Shown: positions 24,020-36,530 of the stretch, piece after piece | How the letters are laid out: each line of letters starts with the position of its first letter | How positions within the stretch are numbered: the first letter of the stretch is position 1 | DNA from: Polytrichum commune | Lineage: Eukaryota; Streptophyta; Polytrichopsida; Polytrichales; Polytrichaceae | Reading direction: 5' to 3' | Assembly: GCA_950295325.1 (NCBI GenBank) | Contig: OX485808.1 | Span: 21,102,527-21,166,526, forward strand | Length of the DNA stretch: 64,000 bases | Position numbers and translations under genes: made by a program | The notes under the pieces: generated by a model | The model's database searches: none | Seen by the model: the letters and a program-made list of their open reading frames with translations, nothing else | What the model was told of the DNA's origin: nothing

Positions 24020-24725
24020 CTTACTTGGTTACTTTTTCAAAATCAAACACTAATATCAGCATAGTGTCTGGTTGGGTTTGGATCTAAGAACATGCATCAA
24101 AAAGACATGTGTTTAAGAAGATTGGACTACGTGCTCAAAATTTATTTGAGGTTCAATAGTTGACATATTGCTATTTTGTTTGGGGGGGGGGGGTTTGAGG
24201 AACCTATATTAGTACCATTTAATGAGTTCAATCGAGACTCTTCACTTTGATAATGAATCATATGAGCCGTGGAGATTATGGGGCAAATGGCTACATGCAT
24301 GATTCAAAATTGGCATCCATCTCACACTAATTGCGTATTTCGCATCCTAGTAGAAGTGGATACATAGCTAAAGCTTGAAAGTGTCCATTTAAGACCTACT
24401 TAGTACCTTAAGGTACTTACGTAAGAAGGTCTTCACCAGAGGCTTTTCTCTCTGCACCCACTTCTTGTGTGAAGAATCTTTTATTCATTTGTCAAGGTGA
24501 AGATTCTTGAGCTCATCAAATGGCCACATGAGTAGCCTCAATTATGTCAATTGTTGAGCCTAGAATGGTTAATAGCTTGTGAGCACATAGTCCAGTCTCG
24601 TAAAACACATAGTTTTTTGGTGCGGATTCGTGGATCCACACTTGAACCAAAAACAATGCCACCATAGTTGTCCGTTTTAAGATTAGAAACTGAAGTAGGC
24701 ACATCTGATACCTCACGTCTATTAA
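24020..24725. repeat. MITE family M1, two adjacent degenerate copies
   Basis: About 24020-24412 is a reverse-orientation copy. It has GATTGGACTACGTGCTCAAA, then the CTTCACTTTGATAATGAAT motif, and ends in ATTTAAGACCTACTTAGTAC. About 24480-24725 is a truncated forward copy with GAGCACATAGTCCAGTCTC. A G-run of 13 at about 24181-24193 interrupts the first copy. Better-preserved members lie in the introns of the two host genes. Confidence 0.6.
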
Positions 24726-25708
24726 ATGCCTAGATATTGAGATTTGAGGTGATCAACTCCAGGCGACATCACCAGGGACGTGAGTATGAATGAACTCATG
24801 TCATGATGTCAAGATGACTGAGCTTGAAATGAGTGGACACAATATCAATCAATTGGAGGTAAAAGGAAGGGTCCTCTCAAACTCATGAACAAAATGCATT
24901 GTTGGAGCTTAAATTGGGGGACGCCGGTATATAACCACTGTAGCCTGCTTCATGACCCTAAACATGAATCGTAAGAATTTGCATGATCAGCCTCCAGAAA
25001 TGTATGCCTCCAGCAATATTATTTATATGTATATATGTGCATTGATGTTCATATGAGTTAACTGCTCCTAAAAATTGTGCACTCACTGAAACTTCCTGGA
25101 CTGGTGCGACCTTTGCAGAGGTCAAAACCGGCAGGCTAGTAGGCTGATTTACCACAGATTCGCAACGTGCTCCAATTCATTGCAACTGCGGTGATTCATC
25201 GATCTCCAAGCTTGCAGTTTTTGTGAATTTCTGATGGATTCCGGCAAACCAACTAATTAAGGCGGTTCCCATGATCTCCACGCACTTCAAAGTCAACACT
25301 TTTATGCCATCAATCTGGAGGTTATACCTACAGGACACCTAAGCTTACATGAGTTCCCTAAAAATAGAAAGGTGCATCCAGTGGTGCGAGGAATACCCTG
25401 TCTGTAGGTCTGCCTAATCCACTTAGACTTTTGCAAATGTTTCATGTCTGGATCACCTCCAGTCCTAGTCCCCGACACGATATTTGCAGAAATTTGTCAT
25501 TGCAGCCACATCATGTAAATATTTTTCTGCAGCACTAGCTGTTGGCATGGAGGGATCTTTAGGACATGAGGAAATTGAAGTGGCCATTGGATGCAGACAA
25601 GATCCATTCACTTTTCTCTTCTTTTCTTTTTGAGACATTAAAGCGAAACTGTTCAACAACTCACTGCCGGAGAAAGAAAATGCAATTTGCCACCACTCGG
25701 CCTTATGT
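24726..25708. other. Intergenic, nothing clear
   Basis: No gene or repeat family was recognised in this stretch. Confidence 0.35.
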
Positions 25709-26069
25709 GGAGGCCACATACGTTCGAAAACGTCAGTTTCGAAATCATGGAATTTGGTAAGCCGAGGTACAAGAATTGCGGCCTTGATGGCATGTGCCTA
25801 CTAACCTTGAGGAGCTTGGTTTCAAGGTCGGTCCCTCTTTTTAATGGGCAGAAGTCATCCGTTTTCAACTCCAATCCAAAACGTTGGTTTTGTAAGGCTT
25901 TTGATCGGAGTGGAAATGTATGTTTCAGACCCAATAAAGGAGGGACCAATCTTGACACCAAGCTCCTCAAGGTTGTTAGGCACATGTTGAGGACAAAATT
26001 CTTTCACCTTGGCCCACCAACAAATAGTCTCCGTTTCAAAACTGGCGTTTTTGAACATGTGTGGCCTCC
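25709..26069. repeat. 361-bp foldback element F2
   Basis: The ends are exact inverted GGAGGCCACA and TGTGGCCTCC. The arms of roughly 170 bp pair along their length but have diverged substantially. For example, AACCTTGAGGAGCTTGGT is conserved in both arms, while other parts differ at about a quarter of positions. The open frames on both strands here reflect the palindrome. No target duplication is certain: the flanks are CTTATGT and CTTCATGT. Confidence 0.8.
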
Positions 26070-26399
26070 CCTTCATGTAAAAGCACGAGGGGAGCTTAAG
26101 AATATTTGATCTTCTTGATTATCCAAGAAATCTTGGACCATTCTTTTGTCAATCTGGATCATTCAACACAACTGCTATATTCATTAATTCAACTATATAT
26201 TCCTTTCTATCAGTGTTCTAACTTTCACTACCATGAGAGTTCAACATGAATGAATCATGCACTTGGATGTAGAGCCACATAATGACTGTAGCCAATGATA
26301 TGAAATGAAATTGAATTTAAAGTCCAAGAAGCTGAAAACGCTAATGGGATTGAAAGTACATCAAGATGGTTTCAAACTGGTTGATTCTCTGGAGTAGTG

Positions 26400-26968
26400 G
26401 AGTGCAGTAGCCTCTGTGAGATAGAGGTTAATGTTCACTTGTCAGTCTAATTAAAAGAAAGACTTGAGGCTCCCTAGAACTACGTTCTGAAATATTGATG
26501 GAAACTTATCTCTAATGGGGTTGTATAGGGGATATTCCAACACAAAACGTGCCTCATTTTCAATTGCATTATAGGAGCAAAAGTGGCATAGTCTAGTATC
26601 TCTAGATAGGGATACTTGACCATCGTCCAAGTTCAATGGCAAGTCTATGGTTTGAGATGCAATAGGTAGCAATGATATTGCGTTGTGGTGGAGTCAATGG
26701 TTGTTTCAAGTACAATTCACATTCATATTTAAGAAAATCCTTGAGGTGAAGGGTAATCTAGCTTCTTCCCAGAGAGATGGAAAGAGTTCCATTTCTTAGC
26801 AAAAAAAGCCTTCTTGAAATCAACATATGTTGTTTTTGATGTGGTTGGGTTGTCATGAGTTTTCCAATGAGATAAACCCCATGATGTCTTCCACATGATT
26901 ATCAATTTGTACCAAATGTTAAATCCTTGTTTGGTCAAGTGTTGGGATAGTGAGGTTGCTTTACTCAC
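26400..26968 (-). pseudogene. LINE (non-LTR retrotransposon) 3' fragment
   Basis: The minus strand encodes RLCHFCSYNAIENEARFVLE followed by YPLYNPIRDKFPSIF. This is the C-terminal Cys/His motif (C-x2-C ... H/F ... Y-x3-R) found after the reverse transcriptase in non-LTR retrotransposons. Just upstream, at 26968-26729, an open segment (HLTKQGFNIWYKLIIMWKTS) fits the preceding linker, with stops and frameshifts between the two. The reverse-transcriptase and endonuclease domains were not found, so this is a 5'-truncated dead copy. The family assignment rests on motif memory, not on a search. Confidence 0.5.
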
Positions 26969-28461
26969 TAGCCAATGATATGAATGATATAGCTACAATT
27001 TAAAAGAAAGTAGCACTTCTCTACTTAAAGACTGGTAGCTATTCACTTGCTCAGGGTGGTTTGGGATCATTGTTTGCAGGTCCTTGAGTTTTTGGGCAAA
27101 ATTATCCTCATTGGATCGACGAATGGGCCAGTTAAGTTTGAGGAATATCCAGTTCAAGTTCACAACTTAGGCAAATTGCAGATCGTGCTAGAGCAATATA
27201 TAGAATACACCTTAAATCATTGAACAAAAACTTGAAGATATCAACATGTAACCAGTTGGACTTGGAAACACTTGAATTCCGACCGATTGTGCCCAAACTC
27301 TCCCCAGTCACAACATTGGATCACAGTAGATCAATAATGCATCTTTTGGAGACCTCCAACAGAAACTATTTTGCAAGATCATTGTTACTATTCAAAGGTT
27401 TGGTTGCAGGATGATATACACTGCTATTAAAAGAAAGGTGACTAGTGTTGCAGTGTGCTACAAGTTGAGAACATTTTTGCCAATTTGTGGATCATTATTA
27501 CTTGTTGAAGAAAAGCTACAACTGGACAATAAGCACTCCAGATATTGACTACTGCTTATGCACTGAAGTTTATGCACCTACTCATTTAAATGCAATGGAC
27601 CCTGCATATACAAACAGGGTCGATATAATGGGAGCAGAAAGATAAAGAATAAAGGAATAAAAAATTCAAACACTGATAGATCGTATCCATTTAAATCACG
27701 TTCTTGCATCCAAAATACATATTTGAGGAAGCAGGGCCAGAGTCATACTATCCAACTTCAGAGTAGATAGCTAGAAATGGGAGCTTCTGAAGACAGCTTT
27801 TTTGCAGTTCATGCAAAATCTGCAGTGAAACATAAAAACATCTAGGATAGAGCATGCCTTCTTGGCCATGCTTCAACCACACCTTTTAGTTAAAAATATG
27901 TTGAGAAAATTAAATTTTAAGTTGTCCTGTAAGTGATGCTATACATTTGTATTGATGCGGTGGACATCAACAAGTCAGTGTTGCTTGGCTCAAACTAATA
28001 GAAATCTGGAGGGGTATAGAACTTAACCATCACAAATATTTCTTTGATGTTAATTCCAAGTCAGGTCTAACCTTGATCACTTTTCATAGAATTGGATCTT
28101 ACATTTCTTTAAGGTGAACCTCCATTCATTGAGGATTTAATACCAACAATGTGTGCCCCATATTTTGATTAGTTATTAAGTGGTTTTAAATGAATCCAAA
28201 ATATTGTTGCTTCACAGTTGAATATAATTTTCAGAAAGAAGAACTAAGCAGCATGCACACATCCAACAAATCAGCTTACATACAACATGATTTCCTATCG
28301 TAATATTTCAGTTGTTATAGGCCATCGTTTATTCAGAAGCCTTCAGAAGCCTTCCTCTAGGCAAGGATGTTGGAACAAGTACTTCCAACAAAAAGAATTG
28401 CATTTAGAGGAAATTTTACTACGCACCACCCCTATGGAATATACAACAAATGATTATAGAT
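26969..28461. other. Intergenic, downstream of the transporter gene
   Basis: No gene was recognised. The part nearest 28461 presumably contains the 3' UTR and polyadenylation site of the minus-strand transporter gene, but no signal was pinned down. Confidence 0.35.
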
Positions 28462-31400
28462 TCAAATGGCCATTTGATGATCTTCTTCTTCTTCGTTTCC
28501 AGCTACGGATTCCTCTTCTTCCTGCAGCAAAGTTTGATTTCTGCGATGAATTACCCGTGATGCCCCAAGGAACCCATCATGAAGTAAGACTTTAGAGAGA
28601 AGCAGGCCAACAGTGATGGACAGGCAAATGACGATCATGTTCATCACAAACTCAATTCCTGACAGCACATCGTTCTTCATGATAATATCAATGCCCTGCG
28701 AATATCAACAATTGCCATGTCATCTTAATTAGTCATTCTTGCACTGGTCAAATCTCTTAATAACATTATCACAAGGCAGTAATGTGAATTCTCCAATCCT
28801 CCAACTCAACATGACTTTTGGTCCCCTTTTGGTCAGGAGTTGTGTTGTTTTGCATACAACATCATCCCATGTTTGGTAAGTTTTTGGTGCATCCTTGGAG
28901 GTACTGTGGGATTTTTACCAAAGACAATGTGATATCGGTTCATTAAGGGTCAACTTAATTTTGGCATGCCAAGAGGTGTTAAATTGAGTTTGACCCTCAA
29001 CAAACCAAACTAGGTTGTTCTTTAATCAAATTTACACACTACCTCTGAGCATGCACAAGTGGAAAGAAATTATAGATATTTGAGTTATCCTTTAATTCAA
29101 CCGGATTTTTGGTCAAGAGTTGGTTGTTGTGCATAGAATACTTTGCATGTTCGGTAAGTTTGCATTGCATGCTTGGAGTCAGTGTGGGGATTGAATGAAG
29201 AACATCCTATATTGGTTCATGGGGGAAAATTTCATTTTAGCACCTCTTCACATGTCAAAATGAGTTTGACCTCAATGAACCAATATAAAAAATTCTTTGT
29301 TCAAATGTCCACACTAACTCCAAACATGTAAAGTATTGTATGCAAAACAACCAACTCCCAACCTGAACTCCAGCGGTTGAAAGAAAGGATAGCTCTACTG
29401 TATGCAAAACAACTAATGGAAAATCATGGGGAGCCAACTCCCGACAAAAGTATAGCATTGATGTAAAGGGTAACTCTATTGATACTGAAAACCGTGAAAT
29501 GTACTTGGGTGTATAGGAAAGGGATCGTCATCTTGACAGGAACTTGCCTGCACACCAATCCCGCCTGGTAGCAACACTTGAATGCCTGCTAAAATCATCG
29601 ATGAAGGAATGTCGCGTATCATAAATGACATCAATGTTGCTACATTAAAGCAACAAAAGGATATCAGAAAATTTATAATTGCATGGTGATAATAAAGAGA
29701 ATGGGTTCCAAGTACAGTGAATGACATTCATTTCCTGTATATGGTCCTCTAGTGTGCTATATCTTGCTTCAAATTTGATACTAAAGTAGATGAGTCCTAA
29801 ATGGTTATTTTTTCCAACTAGCCCACTTCTCCTAGGATATGAAATACTCGATTAGTACTAGATGGACAGCAAATCCAAATCAAGGCCATAACCACTTTCC
29901 TTATCACATTCAGAGCTCATATGATTACCTTATTCATTACCAAAGTCATCCTCATTAAATGGTCATAAAAGCCCCCCCAATTTTGTTGACTCTTCAACAT
30001 AGAATGGTTATCATTTTTGAGCACACAATCCAAGCTCTTTTAAGCACATGATGCCTTTTTGCTATCCGTTCTTGGAGCCACACCGTATCACATACCACTC
30101 AAATATAGGTGTCCAATTAAGATAAGTAACCGAATTAGGCACGTCTACCTTGAAGGGACAATCAGTTCAAAATAAGAATACGAAGCCAATGTCACCTGCT
30201 AGGCCAATAGCCAAGGAAGACAGTACAGTTGAAGTCTCGTCATCAAAACTTTGGTCTGCAAGCTCTTTGACAACATAACCCACTCCTGCAACTACACACA
30301 TTCCCCACCATTGTCCCAATCTTGCCCTCAAGAATATATTGGCTGCAAACATGAAACCTAAGAGCCTGCACACATCATTGTTGTTGAATTAAAGTTTGAA
30401 AGCGGATTACATATGGTGCAAGTCAACAGAAGCTACTTGAGTCCATTTTTTAGAAAGCATCGATTTTCCTAGATCTTTGGGGAGAAATCAATCTTTCAAT
30501 ACAGGATACCAATTTTGAAGTGGCGATGACTCAATCATTAGGCTCCCAATCAATATAAAAAATACACCGTGGGGTACCTCCTTTGTAGGGATATGAACCA
30601 CATGCAATAAAGGGGCATTTTCAGGGGCTATGAATTTATGTGCATATTTATGGGATATTCCATATGTTTGATAAATATTATTGGAATGTTTCTAGCATAT
30701 TTTCAAGAAAGATTTCTAGTACCCTATATGTATAGAATTTGTTTTATGAATTTGACTCCTTCGGTTTTTATTCCACCCTATACTGTTTTATATGTGGTTT
30801 TTAATATCTTACAAAGAGTAACCTCCGCAGGAAAGGCCACCAGGTGTAGAAGATTTTATGTGAGAAATGGATTGCAGCATCAGACTAGCAGTTTAGAAGT
30901 TTACCAGAAAATAAGAAACCAAGGCGAAATGTTAGGGTCATTACAAGGAGTAGACTCCAGCTTTGGAACCCACCAAACCAGTCTCTCTCCGATTACAAGG
31001 CCAAAACCAAGTAACAAGGAGGAAACAAGAGCTTTTGTGATGCGGGCGGAACCCGTCATCACGGCACCCTCCACTACTTCTGTCACTCCAATTGTTAAGT
31101 TCTGCCCTGCAAATATTTAATTATGAACAATCTCTCAGTATAGAATGTCAAAGAGTTTGATCAGGGATGACCACCAACACATCCTAGGAAAGAGGTTTTG
31201 TATAATTTGAAGTTGAGGTTTCTAGTGAATATTTGAGGAATTACATGACAAGTCCTCTAATTGTGAATTTAGCGTGACCTTGTGGCATTCAAAAACTGAA
31301 GTTGGTCTAACCTGGTAGAAGCCAAACAAGGCCTGAAATGGCCATGGCGAAGAAGCAAACGTCCAACTGCATTAAGTAAAATGCAAACAATCGTGCCAGG

Positions 31401-34343
31401 AAGGAGACTACGAGTGCAGCCACAAACTCCACGACATTTCCAAGGACTGGCAAACGGGGTGCAAGTAGATAAATGATTCCAACTCCAAGTCCTAAACTCA
31501 ATGACAGTATGGCATCCCAATAATTTCCTGCACAACTCCAAAAGATTAAGTATTGAGAAAGTGAGGCACCAGTGCTATGAGAACAGAATCAAAGTCCACA
31601 GAAAATAATTTCAAGTAAACTCTCAATTGCGATATTTTCCTCATCTCACATTTATAGCATCTAGTTATCAACTGTCAATTTATACAAAGTCCAGGCATCG
31701 GTACCATGAGCAACGAAAAGCTGTGGACACAGCAGTTACTGTTTGCATTTGGTCCAGAAACTCCAATACAACATGGATATGATAACATTTGTGACATTAG
31801 AGTTATCCTTAAAGTCTCTCAAAAACTCATGTTTTGGTAGGGAGTTTCGTCTCCCTTTTGACATTTTTTAATGTTTGAGGAGCACTCAAGTGGTGTGGAG
31901 ACTCGGTGAAATGAAGGGGAGGCATTTGACTTCGGCCAAAAGACAGCTATAAAAAAATGAATTTCACGGCAAAAGGGAGACAAAACTCCCTACCAAAACA
32001 TGAGTTTTTGAGAGACTTCGAGTATAACTCTACTGAATGAAAAACAGTATATTAATTGACCTGAAAAGAAGAGGAGAGCCGCAGTTGGAGCCGATAAGAT
32101 GAACCCAAGAAGCTGCCACCACCAGGACCCAAAACTAGAGGGCGAATTTATAATAGTTTGTAACTGCCATTGACCCAATAAAACAGGCGTATCGCACAAG
32201 CCTACTGAATTCGCAAGCTCATCAATACGTTGTAATTTGTCCACATCCATCTCACCGGCCATCTTCAGCATGTGTATCTCATCCCTGCTCAATCACAGGA
32301 TTAAAACCATTGAAACCTTTTCTAGAATCCTGGTTTCAGCTGCAAACAACACTGCAATCTGACTACAATTTGTGGACTGAGTCTCTTGTATGAACTGATA
32401 ATTAGGTGTTATGTAGATTCAGACTTCTGCATCAATTTTGGACATTATAAAACTGTAGACATGTAGTCCTATCGGTGGGTCCTTTGATATGGCAGAAACT
32501 AAGGTAGATGTGCCTAATAATTTGGCTATCTTAATCAGATACCTATATATGTGGTTCGGTGTGGCTCCAATAACGGATACCAAAAAGGCATCATGTGTTT
32601 GAAAGAGATTGGAATACGTGCTCAAAATATGATAACCATTCTGGGCACAATAGTCAACATAACTGGGGGGACGTATAAGACCATTTAATGAGCACGAAAA
32701 TCTTCACTTTGATAATCAGTAAGATATTCATACGAGCTCCAATTTTCTTGAGGAAAGTGGCTATGGCGTTGATTTGGATTCGCTGACCATCTCGAACTAT
32801 ATGTGTGTTTCATATCCTACAAGGAGTAGGCTAGTTGGATAAAGTAACCATTTAAGACCCATCTACCTTAGCCTTAGATGTGAAGCGCATCTCTTGTTGT
32901 AGACACGTTTTTGTGGCATATACTTTGTGTTGTTTGTGAAAAACACCCATCTAGAATGGCGTTTCGACCGCATTGCTCCTCAGAGTATGAATACATAAGG
33001 TTCCCATTATACGAAAGCCTTTGTCCATATTTACCTAAATTCCAGTATAAGAGCCTTAATCAGGGGCATGACCCATCATCACAAAACCTTGGAGCTACCA
33101 TTTAACCCAAGACTAGAACAAGTCAAATGCGCAACCTAGTGACTTTGTTTGGTTTTGAGGACCTACTTGAATTTGTCTGTGGCATGAGGAAACAAAAGGA
33201 TGACCAGGGAGCTGAGCACCGCAATGTCGACTTTTTCATGCAAGCGGTTGGCAGCACTTTGTATCAAATACTCAGTTCTGGGAGCTGAGCTTCCATATGT
33301 GACCAAAGCCAGTGTCAGGCGGCGAAGAAATTTCCTTCGTAACGCTGCATTCCAATCTGATGGCTCCTCCCCTTGCAGACGTGCAACTACAGGAAAATCA
33401 ATATAAAAACACTCAACCTTATGAACAAGTGAGCTTGATTGCTGACAGAATTGAAGACTCTAATATTACTAGTTCAGAAACATGTTGATAACGAGCAAAA
33501 TAAGGACTAGAGTTTAAGTCCAAAACTATGAAACGTCTGTACAACCTTTTAATTGAGGTTGATTCTTCAAAGAATGAAAGAATAAAGGACTCTAAAATCA
33601 CTAGTTTAGAAATATGTTGATGAAAACCAGCTTAATGATAAGCCATGTTACGTCTGAATTAACAACTCGAACGTATACAACATGAAACTATAAATCAACC
33701 CAGAAACAGCCTCTTCTACTTCAAGCTAAAGGACTAGGGTTTAAGGCCAAAACTATGTGACGCCTGTACAACTTTTTGATTGAGGTTCATTCAAAGAATG
33801 AAACATTGAAGAGTCTAATAGTATCACTAGCTTAGTAATACTTTGATGACAACCAGCTCAATGATAAGCGATGTTATGTCTAAACTAGCAACTCGAATGT
33901 ATACAACCTGAAACTATATATTAATCCCAAAACAGCCTCTTCTACTTCAAAATAAGGACTAGGTTTGCTTGAGGTTGATTGTTCATAGAACGAAAAAGTG
34001 AAAGATTCTAATATCACTAGTTTAGAAACCAGCTCGATGATAACCAGCTCAATGATAAGCCATGTTGTGTCTGAACTAACAACACGAACGGATACGATGT
34101 GAAAACGTAAATCACTCCAGAATGACAGCCTCTTCTATTTCCAAGCTAAAAGACTAGGATTGAAGGCCAAAAATGTGTTACCGTGTCTGTACACATTTTT
34201 GTAAGGAAGGAAAGGGTGGACACCTTACCAACCTCAGGATCAGCTTCGCGGCCATCGGTGGGTTTGGAAATGATTTTGGCTTGAATTCCCCTACTCCTCA
34301 GCTTCTCTTCAGCACTGTACAAACTTTGAGTCAAATCCGCCAT
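28462..34343 (-). CDS. ThrE-type (DUF1212) threonine/serine exporter-like membrane protein, 8 exons
   Basis: Exons, in transcript order: 34343-34229, 33386-33167, 32284-32061, 31527-31312, 31106-30905, 30365-30196, 29639-29548, 28695-28462. Joined in phase they give 490 aa ending in TGA. The first 40 residues are hydrophilic. Residues about 58-300 match the ThrE N-terminal domain, with FLRRLTLALVTYGSSAPRTE, an LLG-to-LLFFSG amphipathic segment and several hydrophobic helices ending in WLLPG (255-259). Residues about 305-475 form the second, ThrE_2-like bundle with LLPGG (405-409). The C-terminal tail is acidic (EEEES, NEEEEDHQ). About ten membrane segments are expected. Bacterial members export Thr/Ser, and the plant substrate and membrane are unknown. 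Intron 7 (29547-28696) uses a GC donor. An upstream in-frame ATG at 34358 would add five residues. No lesion was seen, so the gene is probably functional. Confidence 0.85.
29781..30152. mobile_element. MITE family M1 in intron 6 of the transporter gene
   Basis: The left end reads CTAAAGTAGATGAGTCCTAA and the right end ACGTCTACCTTG, an imperfect inverted pair of the family terminus CTAAGGTAGAYG. Internal landmarks are CTAGGATATGAAA, AGAATGGTTATCATTTTTGA, TTCTTGGAGCCACACC and ACCACTCAAATATAGGTGTC. The 372-bp length matches the other full copies closely. Confidence 0.85.
32499..32871. mobile_element. MITE family M1 in intron 2 of the transporter gene
   Basis: The terminal inverted repeat is perfect for 12 bp: CTAAGGTAGATG at the left and CATCTACCTTAG at the right. 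The interior carries the family landmarks in the opposite orientation to the copy at 29781: GGTGTGGCTCCAATAACGGA, ATGATAACCATTCTGGGC and GTTTCATATCCTACAAGGAG. It is 373 bp with no coding capacity. Confidence 0.92.
33420..34215. repeat. Tandem array in intron 1 of the transporter gene
   Basis: Four diverged units have GGACTAG (or AGACTAG) landmarks at 33504, 33731, 33955 and 34150, so the period is about 195-227 bp. Shared phrases are TTAGAAATATGTTGATGA, CCAGCTCAATGATAAGC, CAGCCTCTTCTACTTCAAG and GGCCAAAACTATG. The last unit runs into the sequence next to the exon 1 splice donor (GTAAGG at 34228-34223). The array therefore seems to have grown from the 5' end of the intron itself. Confidence 0.85.
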
Positions 34344-36080
34344 GGCTGCTCTTCCCAAACTCCTCCGGCTATGGCGAACTCAATAAGTCGCTCAAAAGAC
34401 AAAAGAAAAAAAAATCAATTTCACGAACTCGGGAGATGGCAGGACTCCATGTCGTTCGAAGTGCATGCAACCATTCATCCCCATGTCTGCATCATCCCAG
34501 TTTCCGACCACTTCAGAAAACTCAAAAACTTAAAACTTCAACATCTAATCGAACCCCCAGTGAAAATTTTACAAGACTCAAACTCCCAACTTCACAGGAA
34601 AAACTTACAATATACCATCCTAATGCCACTCTCCTGGATCTTTCTTCTGAGCTTTAAATCCAGTCGACATGCATCGCACTTGCCAGGCACCAGGGGAAGT
34701 GCCTATTCCGTGCTGCTGACTTCCTGCATGCATCAGATCGAACCCAAAAGCGCACAAGACAAACTCACTCCAGATTCGATCAAACAGTGAAATTTGAGAT
34801 GAGCAGAAACACCAGTGATTTGTGGAAGGGGAGAAGTGACAAGTGGAAATCCAGAGCTTGACTTCCTCAGGATCAAGGGGAAATGGATACAATCACCCTC
34901 AATATGTGTTACCCCGATTGATGCTAAAATTGCACATGTGTTACGGAAAATTGCGCTCCCCCAAAAAATCTCAAAAAATACACTAGTAAATTCCAGTTGT
35001 TAATTGTTAAGAGAATTTGTAAAAATTATGCTCTTCTCTTCAATGAATTCACTTCAATAGGTGTTACTTTGGATAAAAGTGAGGCTATGAGATTTTATAA
35101 CTTGGATGAACTTGACAGAACCCTTAACCCTAAACCATACTATCACAATGAAACAACTGGCATTGGTATCTACAGAAGAAGAAGAAGAAAAACTTCGGTC
35201 TCCAGAGGAGACCGACGTGAATTAAGTGTCTGTTCGATCCACCCCCAATCCGATGCCCACAGGACAAAGGTATTGGTATCTACAGAGATTGGACCCACTA
35301 TGAATGCACATGAGCTCATCAATTATGAATTGGAATTTGATCTAAACAATCCCTACATACTTGTTGAGAAGGATTTATAAGTATACATTTTAATGAAAGA
35401 AATGATGCAACTGACAAATGAACCCATTGAAGAAGTTGACAATGTGCAAAGTGGTGATGTGATGGTAAATAAAGTAGGATCCAAGGATGTTGAAAGTGCA
35501 TTAGTGGCTTGATATAATTTTTGGGAAAAAGACCTATTGATGTTACACCTCTCATCCAAAACCTTCGAACACTTCAACAGGAAATAAGATCTTGTCACGC
35601 ACAAGAATCTCATCAAAACTACTATAGACGCTTTTTTTTTTATTATGCTTAGATGTATGATGACATTCATATCTTATTTATTTTTATTCTTTATTTGTAT
35701 AAGTGTTATTGTTTTTAATTCCTAATTCACATAAGTATTTTTCATGTAAGTGTTACAAATTGTCTATGCTACCTCCAATAAGTGTTAAAGTGTTAAAACC
35801 ATATAAGTGTTACAAGTTTCCTTGCTCCAAAGTGTTAACATATACTAAGGGTGGACTGTAGTTCTTTGATATTTTCCCATTGTTGGGTGTAGGAATTAAG
35901 GTATGTGGGTGTTATACTTTTTAGTCTTATTTTATGTTCTCCAACTTCTACCGATTAGATTTACACAACGAAACTCATGTTACAATAGATTTACACAAAG
36001 ATGAAGGATTAGCAAAAATTGGACCTCCCCTAATTTTATTTATGGTTATCAAAGCGCGTGTTTGTTGTTTCCTTAATTGA
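34344..36080. other. Promoter-side flank with unrecognised coding-like remnant
   Basis: The first few hundred bases upstream of 34343 should contain the 5' UTR and promoter of the transporter gene. No core promoter element could be assigned with confidence. At about 34997-35560 on the plus strand, open segments such as MNAHELINYELEFDLNNPYI, and an acidic stretch (NEPIEEVDNVQ) that ends at a TGA at about 35511, look like broken coding sequence. I cannot name the family. A transposase remnant is possible but unproven. Confidence 0.3.
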
Positions 36081-36530
36081 ACACATAGGTCCCCCAATTG
36101 TGTTCACTATCAAGTGTGGTGTAATTATACAATTTGAAGACGTAGTTCAAACTCTTTTAAACATGTGTTTTTATGATGTTTGTTCTTTGATTCCCACCTA
36201 ACCACATGCCAATCAAATCTAGATGTTTGATTAGGAAATGTAACCGAATAACACCCACATACCTTAGGAATAGGAATGAAGGTATCTATGTAAGTGGATA
36301 CATTTTTTTTGAATCAAATACATGTATTTGAGAGGTATATGCTAAGGCTTGTAGTTAGAAAGGGACACCAAAAAAATACTTGCTACAATGAGATTGGACT
36401 CTGTGATCAAAATATGTCAAGCATTCTAATTTCAATTGTTGACACAATTAGGAAGGCCTATGTGACCACTTCAAGAGCAAGTCAACCTTCACTATGACCT
36501 CCTTTAGCTTTTGCATCTCAACTCCGACTC
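36080..36530. repeat. MITE family M1 fragments in opposite orientations
   Basis: About 36080-36265 is a truncated forward fragment (CCCCCAATTGTGTTCAC, CACACATGCC-like and AATGTAACCGAATAA phrases). About 36285-36500 is a reverse-orientation fragment (GAGATTGGACTCTGTGATCA, TTGTTGACACAATTAGG). They lie back to back. Confidence 0.5.

Noticed and set aside
25653-26109. Open frames of 140 and 110 codons on opposite strands
   Set aside because: Mirror-image translations of the two arms of the 361-bp foldback, not independent genes.
34997-35560. Transposase C-terminal remnant
   Set aside because: Looks coding in parts, but no catalytic or diagnostic motif was seen. Named only as an unrecognised coding-like stretch.
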